DNA of 11,362 nucleotides from Flavobacteriales bacterium (GTDB lineage Bacteria; Bacteroidota; Bacteroidia; Flavobacteriales_E; Vicingaceae). The stretch covers positions 1-11,362 of the forward strand of contig JAJCYN010000099.1 in the NCBI GenBank assembly GCA_029262915.1, given 5' to 3'. Under the pieces are notes generated by a model. It did no database searches, had not been told where the DNA came from, and saw nothing but the letters and a program-made list of their open reading frames with translations. Shown one piece after another: positions 5,625 through 11,362 of the stretch; position 1 is the stretch's first letter, and each line of letters begins with the position of its first letter. The position numbers were made by a program, and so were the translations under genes.

Positions 5625-8162
5625 CTAAAACTCAAAGTGAAACTTTACATTTATTTGTCGAGAGGTTAGGAAGTTAGGTACGGCATAGTTTCTTCCGGTA
5701 ACATCTTTAATCCACAAATAAGAAATTACGTTGTTAATTTGAAGCAAATTGAACACCTCGGCACTTACCCATATATTTTTAAATCCTCCAATAATTTTAC
5801 TTTTATTTTCTTTTTTAGCATCTTTTAAAAGGTAAGAGAATCCGATGTCAACCCTTCTATAAGGAGGTATTCTTAAGGTAGCTTTATATCTTTCATGATT
5901 GTCAGATGGACCAAAAGGTAAACCACTAGCATAATATAAGGCAATGTGCATTTTTAAGCTTGGTAATTTAGGAACGTAATCCTGGAAGTAGAGCGAAAAA
6001 TTTACTCTTTGATCTGTTGGCCTAGGAATGTTCCCTGGTTCAATAACATTACTTTCAACTGTAGTAGAATTGTCCGTAAATCCTGGGATAATCACTTCAC
6101 CATCACTGTTTAAATTTTCTATGTAAAAATCGTCTGTCAGGTTTTCCTCAGTTTTCATTACCGACATACTAAACCAAGATTCAACACCTTTTACAAATTC
6201 TCCATTAATTTTAAAGTCGATTCCAGTAGCATAGGCATTTGCGTTGTTTGTAGCAAAATAGCGTATTCTTACATTGTCAATCTCATACGGAATTATATTT
6301 TCCATGTGTTTGTAATAAAGCTCAGTTGTAAACTTGAATGGGCGTCCCCAGGCCTTAAAATTGTAATCGGATCCTAAAACTCCCTGAAAAGATCGTTGAG
6401 ATTTAATGTCTCGATTTATGTTACCATCAAAATCACGCATTTCTCTATAAAAGGGTGGTTGATAATATACACCAGCCGCAACTCTAAAAAGGTAATCTTT
6501 TTTCCAATTAGGTTCTATAGAAAATGAAGTACGGGGGCTAACTATAAACTCCTCATTTAAGTCCCAATATGCTCCTCTAACTCCGGCAGTAAGCGTATAA
6601 TTTACACTATCGGTTTCCCAAGCCCAAGAGCGCTGTAGGTAACTGCTGTAACGATTGCTATTTAATGTAACTTGAGATTTTAAGACCTCATTTAATTCTA
6701 ATAGTTGATTAGGCTGGGCAGACGGAGTAGTATAACCAATTGAATCAGCAGGGTGAGGGATAAAAAAACCCGTTGAATCTACAAAGCCCCATTCACTTAT
6801 TTTGTCATCTATAAATTCATGTTGATATTTTACTCCCCAAAAAGTAGTGTGATTTCCACTTATTTTTTTCCCCTTATGTTCGGCATTAAACACGTTAGCA
6901 TCTAAAGTATTTCTCGCGTGATCTAAAAAAGTACCAACACCACGATTAAATTTAACATCACCAAATTCATCGCTTCCTAAATCTCGCTCTAATTCATCAA
7001 TGCTGTAAGCACCTTCAATGTCAAATTTTTCATCTTCTAATGTACTAAAAGCAGAAGCGATAAATTTAAGTTCCAATCCTTGTTTGGGTGTAAATGTGTT
7101 GCTAATAGCTCCAAAGTAAGTTTGGAATTGGTCTACCTCTTGACCATCAAAAAATACAGTTAATTGTAAGGCTTGATTAATGGTCCCAAATTCTGTTTGT
7201 CTTGTTTCAGGAATAAATCGGTATTTATTTTGAGCCACATTTCCTAAAAATCCAATTTCCCATTTTTCATTAATGTCATAAGTAACATAACTTTGAACAT
7301 CTAAAAATGAAGGGCGGTATTCTCCGTCCGTATCTAAACTTTGCAAAACATATTGGTTGGTTTTAAAACGAATACCAGTTAAGTAGGTTAATCGGTGATC
7401 TTTACTTGCTCCTTCTATATGAACAGCCGCACCTTGCAAACTAGCTGTAAAAGAACCAGCAAATTCTTCAGGTTCTTTGTAAGTAACATCTAAAACAGAG
7501 GACATTTTATCGCCATATTTTGCACCAAAACCACCTGCTGAAAATTTAATATCGGAAACCATATTTGAATTAATAAAACTTAATCCTTCTTGTCTTCCAG
7601 CTCTAATTAAAAAAGGCCTGTAAATTTCAATATCATTCACATATACTAGGTTTTCATCAAAATTCCCTCCACGTACTGAATATTGAGAACTTAATTCATT
7701 GTTAGATGAGACTCCCGGTAAAGTTTTTAGAATTGCTTCGAAACTACCAGAAGCACTAGTGAATTTTGTTGCTAATTTTGGCTCAATTTTAACCATAGGA
7801 TCACCGCGGTTCCCTTCTTCTTCATGCCTGTACTCAGGAATGGTTTCAGCTGCAGTATTCATCGTTGGCGAAAAATCAGCTTTTTCTCCTGGAGTTAGAT
7901 TAAATGTTTTTATAATATTGGGATAACCTACATATGTTATTCCTATTTGTATATTTTGGTTGGCAGGTATAGTAATGGAAAAATTACCATTTTTATCAGA
8001 TTTAGTACCACCTGATTTACCAACAATAGCAATGTTAGCACTTTCTATAGCTTCACCCTTTTTGTTTTTTAATGTACCCGAAACGGTTGCTATTTCTTGA
8101 GCATTTATTCCGAGCGAAACAAACATGATAACAATGGTATAGAGTAATTTATCTAAAGTCAC
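5625..8162 (-). CDS. TonB-dependent receptor with N-terminal CarboxypepD_reg-like domain
   Basis: Outer-membrane 22-strand barrel that imports a substrate using TonB/ExbBD energy. The 845 residues comprise a signal peptide (1-22, ending GINAQ), a carboxypeptidase regulatory-like domain (about 24-105: TVSGTLKNKKGEAIESANI, ITYVGYPNIIKTFNL), a plug domain (about 138-228: ILKTLPGVSS, YSVRGGNFDENLVYVNDIEI, GGFGAKYGDKMSSVLDV) and a barrel ending in FHFEF, the aromatic C-terminus recognised by BAM. The start codon is GTG at 8160-8162. An in-frame TGA at 8187-8189 limits extension, and the first ATG (codon 13) would destroy the signal peptide. No SusD-like lipoprotein lies beside it, so it is not a SusCD polysaccharide pair. 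Substrate unknown. It is divergent from the M16 peptidase pair across 163 nt. Its last 14 codons are duplicated at 4450-4495. Confidence 0.93.
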   Translation of the reverse strand: MTLDKLLYTIVIMFVSLGINAQEIATVSGTLKNKKGEAIESANIAIVGKSGGTKSDKNGNFSITIPANQNIQIGITYVGYPNIIKTFNLTPGEKADFSPTMNTAAETIPEYRHEEEGNRGDPMVKIEPKLATKFTSASGSFEAILKTLPGVSSNNELSSQYSVRGGNFDENLVYVNDIEIYRPFLIRAGRQEGLSFINSNMVSDIKFSAGGFGAKYGDKMSSVLDVTYKEPEEFAGSFTASLQGAAVHIEGASKDHRLTYLTGIRFKTNQYVLQSLDTDGEYRPSFLDVQSYVTYDINEKWEIGFLGNVAQNKYRFIPETRQTEFGTINQALQLTVFFDGQEVDQFQTYFGAISNTFTPKQGLELKFIASAFSTLEDEKFDIEGAYSIDELERDLGSDEFGDVKFNRGVGTFLDHARNTLDANVFNAEHKGKKISGNHTTFWGVKYQHEFIDDKISEWGFVDSTGFFIPHPADSIGYTTPSAQPNQLLELNEVLKSQVTLNSNRYSSYLQRSWAWETDSVNYTLTAGVRGAYWDLNEEFIVSPRTSFSIEPNWKKDYLFRVAAGVYYQPPFYREMRDFDGNINRDIKSQRSFQGVLGSDYNFKAWGRPFKFTTELYYKHMENIIPYEIDNVRIRYFATNNANAYATGIDFKINGEFVKGVESWFSMSVMKTEENLTDDFYIENLNSDGEVIIPGFTDNSTTVESNVIEPGNIPRPTDQRVNFSLYFQDYVPKLPSLKMHIALYYASGLPFGPSDNHERYKATLRIPPYRRVDIGFSYLLKDAKKENKSKIIGGFKNIWVSAEVFNLLQINNVISYLWIKDVTGRNYAVPNFLTSRQINVKFHFEF
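5626..5670 (+). repeat. 45-bp direct repeat, right copy (3' end of the TonB receptor gene)
   Basis: Partner of 4451-4495, with differences at 5637 and 5643. This copy is part of the intact receptor gene, so it is either the ancestral sequence or the end restored by an inserting element. Confidence 0.85.
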
Positions 8163-8187
8163 TAAAACAGTAGTTTTTATTGGGTTT

Positions 8188-8195
8188 CAAAAGTA
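8188..8195 (-). promoter_or_regulatory. Candidate -7 promoter box for the TonB receptor gene
   Basis: Reads TACTTTTG on the minus strand, an exact TAnnTTTG match, 26 nt upstream of the GTG start. This gives a leader of about 20 nt and supports the GTG start, as an upstream extension would begin before the transcript. A TTG at 8209-8211 is too close (13 nt) to be a standard -33 element. Confidence 0.45.
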
Positions 8196-8290
8196 ACTAA
8201 AAATGTTGCAATATATTGTAGTGTAATAACCACTTGTATTAATATTTTACCATTTATGTATTTAGTTAGGAGCAGATGTTTTTTTATAGC

Positions 8291-8298
8291 TACTTTCG
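8291..8298 (+). promoter_or_regulatory. Candidate -7 promoter box for the M16 peptidase genes
   Basis: TACTTTCG followed by CA matches TAnnTTTG except for one base and lies 28 nt upstream of the ATG at 8326. The -33 region is not convincing (only TTAG near 8262). With the candidate on the other strand at 8188-8195, it would make this a divergent promoter region of about 100 bp. Confidence 0.4.
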
Positions 8299-8325
8299 CA
8301 AGACTAATTGAGAAAAATATATAAT

Positions 8326-9675
8326 ATGAAAAGAATTTTAATTGCGGCTGTTTTGTGTTTTGGATTAATAAGCACAAATGCACAGTCAAAAATAGAGTTT
8401 GAACAATACAAACTTAAAAATGGAATGAATGTTATTTTGCATGAAGATCATTCTACACCCATAGTTGCTGTAACAGTACTTTATCACGTAGGTTCTAAAA
8501 ATGAAGTTAAAACCAGAACTGGATTTGCCCATTTCTTTGAGCATTTAATGTTTGAAGGATCGGAAAATATTGGTAGAGGTGAGTATATGAAAACGGTATC
8601 TTCTAATGGAGGAATATTAAATGCAAATACATCATTTGATAGAACGTTTTATTTTGAAATTTTACCATCCAATCAATTAGAATTGGGCTTATGGATGGAA
8701 TCAGAACGATTGTTACATTTAAAAGTCGATTCAATTGGAGTTCAAACGCAAAGAGAAGTAGTAAAAGAAGAATATAGGCAATCAGATAACCAACCTTATG
8801 GTTCTTTTTTAAGAGAAATGTTTAGCAGAGCTTTTGAAAAACATTCATACAATTGGGTGCCAATTGGTTCATTGGATCATTTGAATGAAGCCAAAATTGA
8901 AGAATTTGTGGAGTTTTACAAAACTTATTATGTACCGAATAATGCAACTTTATCAATTGCCGGAGATTTTGATAAGAAACAACTAAAAAAATGGATTAAT
9001 ACCTATTTTTCTTCAATTCCTAAAGGAACGAAACCAATGTTAAGACCAACGGTTAAAGAACCAATTAAGTATAACGAAATAAGAGATACTGTGTTTGACA
9101 ATATTCAGCTTCCTGCTGTAATGATGGGATTTCATACACCAGCACAAGGAACGCCAGATGCTTATGCTGTAGATATGTTAGCACAGGTTTTGTCTCAAGG
9201 AAAAAGTTCTAGATTACAAAAAAGTATAGTTGATGAGCAAGAAAAAGCATTATTTGTAGGTGCTTTTCCATTTCCTTCTGAAGATCCGGGGCTGTCGTTA
9301 ATGTTTGGAATTCCTAATATGGGGGTTGAAATAAAAGATTTAGAAGCATCAATTGACAAAGAAGTAGAAAAATTACAAAAAGAGTTGATTTCTGAAAATG
9401 AATTTCAAAAATTAAGAAATCAAATAGAAAATGATATGATTTCTCAGAATTCTAAAATAGAAGGAATTGCTGAGAGTTTAGCAAATTATGCCGTTTATTA
9501 TGGTGATGCTAACCTTATTAATACAGAAATAGACCGATATATGAAAGTTACCCGAGAGGATATTCAACGAGTAGCAAAAGAATATTTCAGAAAAGACAAC
9601 AGGGTAGTTTTACATTATTTACCCAAAAAGGAAGATAACCCAAATCAACCAGATTTAAAAGAAGATAAAAAATAA
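8326..9675 (+). CDS. Secreted M16 family zinc metallopeptidase, catalytic subunit
   Basis: Pitrilysin-family protease of 449 residues, likely periplasmic. The signal peptide is MKRILIAAVLCFGLISTNAQ. The inverted zinc motif HFFEH (H69, E72, H73) lies in GFAHFFEHLMFEGS. The distal glutamate follows at about residue 148 (QREVVKEEY), matching the HXXEH-X74-E spacing of M16. NANTSFDRTFYFE is the conserved strand after the active-site helix. The second domain (about 235-440) is present but lacks the (R)-GFTYGAY-type R/Y pair, which the downstream gene supplies. ATG 8326 is preferred over the in-frame TTG at 8308 because it places the signal peptide at the N-terminus. The tail is highly charged (KKEDNPNQPDLKEDKK). 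It is followed after 109 nt by the partner subunit on the same strand, probably as an operon. Confidence 0.95.
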   Translation: MKRILIAAVLCFGLISTNAQSKIEFEQYKLKNGMNVILHEDHSTPIVAVTVLYHVGSKNEVKTRTGFAHFFEHLMFEGSENIGRGEYMKTVSSNGGILNANTSFDRTFYFEILPSNQLELGLWMESERLLHLKVDSIGVQTQREVVKEEYRQSDNQPYGSFLREMFSRAFEKHSYNWVPIGSLDHLNEAKIEEFVEFYKTYYVPNNATLSIAGDFDKKQLKKWINTYFSSIPKGTKPMLRPTVKEPIKYNEIRDTVFDNIQLPAVMMGFHTPAQGTPDAYAVDMLAQVLSQGKSSRLQKSIVDEQEKALFVGAFPFPSEDPGLSLMFGIPNMGVEIKDLEASIDKEVEKLQKELISENEFQKLRNQIENDMISQNSKIEGIAESLANYAVYYGDANLINTEIDRYMKVTREDIQRVAKEYFRKDNRVVLHYLPKKEDNPNQPDLKEDKK

Positions 9676-9690
9676 TAATTCTTCTCAAAA

Positions 9691-9710
9691 TCCTTCCAAA
9701 AAAGGGAGGA
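9691..9710 (+). other. Intercistronic hairpin between the two M16 genes
   Basis: TCCTTCC (9691-9697), an AAAAAA loop and GGGAGGA (9704-9710) can pair as a 7-bp stem with one G-U. No T-run follows, so it is unlikely to be a full terminator. It may affect mRNA processing or the relative expression of the two subunits. Confidence 0.35.
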
Positions 9711-9784
9711 AAAGCATGAGGAAATAAAAATTATATAAGATGAAATATACAGTATTCACAAGTACCATAAAAAATAAAAAAAGG

Positions 9785-11362
9785 ATGAGTAAGAAGATAT
9801 TATCGCTCCTATTAGTATTGGCAATTACTTCAGTTTCTTTCGCTCAGAAATTAGATAGAAGTAAAAAGCCAGTAGCTGGTGCTGCACCTGAAATAAAATT
9901 AGGTAAAATAGAATCATTTACCTTAGAAAATGGGCTTAAAGTTTTTGTGGTTGAAAATCACAAATTACCAAAAGTAGCTTATTCATTAACCTTAGATGTT
10001 GACCCTGTAATGGAAGGAGATATGACTGGTTATGTAAGTGCTACAGGCGAATTATTAGGTAGAGGTACAACTAATAGAACTAAGCAAAAAATAGATGAAG
10101 AAATCGATTTTATCGGAGCAACGTTAAACACATCTTCAAGAGGAGCTTATGCGGCATCACTAAAGCAACATCAAGATAAATTATTAGCAATTCTTTCTGA
10201 TGTACTAATGAATCCAAAATTTACACAAGAAGAATTGGATAAAATTAAAAAGCAAACCATATCTGGACTTATGAGTGCTAAAGACGATCCAGATGCAATT
10301 GCTGCTAATGTTAAAGCTGTGTTGCTGCATGGCGATAAACATCCTTATGGAGAGATTACAACGGAAAAAACGGTTGAAAAAATTACGTTGGAAAAATGTA
10401 AGGAATATTATATTACTTATTTTAAACCAAATGTTTCTTATATGGCAGTTGTTGGAGATATTACTGTTACAGAGGCTAAAAAAAATGTAGAAAAATATTT
10501 TGGATCGTGGAAAAAAGCTGATGTGCCAGCACATAAATATAGAACTCCACAAGCGCCATCTAAAACTCAAGTAGCATTAGTTCATAAAGAAGGTTCAACA
10601 CAATCGGTAATAAACATTACCTATCCAATTAACTTAAAACAAAATAGCCCTGATGTAATTAAATCTAGAATAATGAATTCTATTTTAGGAGGAAGTGCAA
10701 CAGCTCGTTTATTTATGAATTTAAGAGAAGGACATGGATTTACTTATGGAGCTTATTCTAGAATTAGAGCGAATGAGTTAGTAGGTAATTTTAATGCCAA
10801 TGCAAAAGTGAGAAACGAAGTGACAGATAGTTCTCTTGTTCAGTTTATGATTGAATTAAATAGAATTGTTAATGAAAAAGTTACTGAGGAAGATTTACAA
10901 AATGTAAAAAATTATATGACAGGTACTTTTGCTTATTCTTTACAAGATCCACAAACAATTGCTCGTTTTGCTATTAATACAGAACGGTACAAACTTCCAA
11001 CAGATTATTATGCTACTTATTTAAAGCAAATTGCTGCCGTTACTGTTGATGATATTAAAGCTATGGCTCAAAAGTATATTAAACCAGAAAATGCTTTAAT
11101 TTTAATTGTTGGTGATAAATCTGTTGGTGAAAAAGTAGGGCAATTTGCAGCAAGCAAAGAAGTAAATTTTTACGATACCTATGGAAACGATTGGGTAGAG
11201 CCTTTAAAATCTGCTCCAGAAGGAATGACAGCTGAAAATGTATTGGATAAATTTATTGAAGCAAAATACGGAATGCCTGCAGGAAAGTCTTTAACAAAAA
11301 AAATAAAGAAAATTAAAGATGTTACTGTTAAAATGAGTGCATCTGTTCAAGGGCAATCAATT
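9785..11362 (+). CDS. Secreted M16 family peptidase, non-catalytic partner subunit, partial at the 3' edge
   Basis: Open for 526 codons to the edge of the window with no stop. The signal peptide is MSKKILSLLLVLAITSVSFA, cleavage expected near FAQ. An in-frame ATG at 9740 would add 15 residues before the signal peptide and is less likely. M16 homology starts at IESFTLENGLKVFVVENHKL. Where a catalytic subunit has HXXEH, this protein has GYVSATGELLGRGTTNRT, so the zinc ligands are missing. The C-terminal M16 domain has LREGHGFTYGAYS, with the R/Y pair at R314 and Y321 that contributes to substrate binding in M16 enzymes. This is complementary to the upstream gene and fits a heterodimeric M16 protease in which one subunit holds zinc and the other the R/Y pair. 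The charged KSLTKKIKKIKDVTVKM stretch near the edge lies beyond the usual M16 end, so an extra C-terminal region follows outside the window. Confidence 0.92.
   Translation, partial: MSKKILSLLLVLAITSVSFAQKLDRSKKPVAGAAPEIKLGKIESFTLENGLKVFVVENHKLPKVAYSLTLDVDPVMEGDMTGYVSATGELLGRGTTNRTKQKIDEEIDFIGATLNTSSRGAYAASLKQHQDKLLAILSDVLMNPKFTQEELDKIKKQTISGLMSAKDDPDAIAANVKAVLLHGDKHPYGEITTEKTVEKITLEKCKEYYITYFKPNVSYMAVVGDITVTEAKKNVEKYFGSWKKADVPAHKYRTPQAPSKTQVALVHKEGSTQSVINITYPINLKQNSPDVIKSRIMNSILGGSATARLFMNLREGHGFTYGAYSRIRANELVGNFNANAKVRNEVTDSSLVQFMIELNRIVNEKVTEEDLQNVKNYMTGTFAYSLQDPQTIARFAINTERYKLPTDYYATYLKQIAAVTVDDIKAMAQKYIKPENALILIVGDKSVGEKVGQFAASKEVNFYDTYGNDWVEPLKSAPEGMTAENVLDKFIEAKYGMPAGKSLTKKIKKIKDVTVKMSASVQGQSI

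Noticed and set aside
7699..7926. Plus-strand open frame inside the TonB receptor
   Set aside because: Antisense to the plug-domain coding region; a shadow frame.
8177..8389. Minus-strand open frame between the receptor and the M16 gene
   Set aside because: Overlaps the M16 signal peptide and both promoter candidates; composition is random-like.
10205..10570. Overlapping open frames within the second M16 gene (both strands)
   Set aside because: The conserved M16 frame runs straight through; these are composition-driven shadows.
1..11362. CRISPR array, tRNA/rRNA gene, insertion sequence or integrase
   Set aside because: No regularly spaced repeats, cloverleaf, rRNA core sequence or transposase/recombinase motif was seen on either strand.

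Overview
This AT-rich window (roughly one third G+C by eye) looks like a chromosome segment from a member of the Bacteroidota, most likely a flavobacterium. Signs of this are signal peptides ending in NAQ or FAQ, a CarboxypepD_reg-plug TonB-dependent receptor, TAnnTTTG-type promoter candidates, absence of clear Shine-Dalgarno sequences, and intergenic sequence resembling the dispersed 'ACGAAGTGAAGAATCT' repeat.

Layout. (1) 1-2670, minus strand: the conserved translation operon thrS-infC-rpmI, with rpmI running off the left edge. infC has no ATG, GTG or TTG where IF-3 should begin. The only codon that fits is AUA at 711-713. A perfect 18-bp palindrome and a promoter candidate lie just upstream of thrS. 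(2) 2849-3268, plus strand: an intact YhbP-type (UPF0306) flavin-binding split-barrel protein, divergent from thrS. (3) 3306-4429, plus strand: a decayed gene for a secreted protein made of two related domains. It is broken by an in-frame TAG, a frameshift at an A8 tract and another frameshift near 4370. (4) 4450-5670: a SAM-dependent methyltransferase gene (minus strand) between two copies of a 45-bp direct repeat. The repeat is the 3' end of the neighbouring TonB receptor gene, so this is either an insertion that duplicated a gene end or the remnant of a lost paralogue. A short possible coding remnant lies in the gap at 5473-5568. (5) 5625-8162, minus strand: a TonB-dependent outer-membrane receptor with a probable GTG start. 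(6) 8326 to the right edge, plus strand: two consecutive secreted M16 (pitrilysin-family) peptidase subunits, divergent from the receptor. The first carries the HXXEH zinc site. The second lacks it but carries the R/Y pair, and it continues past the window.

How they fit together. thrS-infC-rpmI is a housekeeping operon in which IF-3 probably limits its own synthesis through the AUA start. The M16 pair should form a heterodimeric periplasmic protease. Its head-to-head arrangement with a TonB receptor recalls the receptor/M16-protease pairing of FusA/FusC and YddB/PqqL, but a shared role in importing and processing a polypeptide is inference only. The 3.3-5.6 kb stretch between the conserved blocks looks like a zone of gene decay and insertion.
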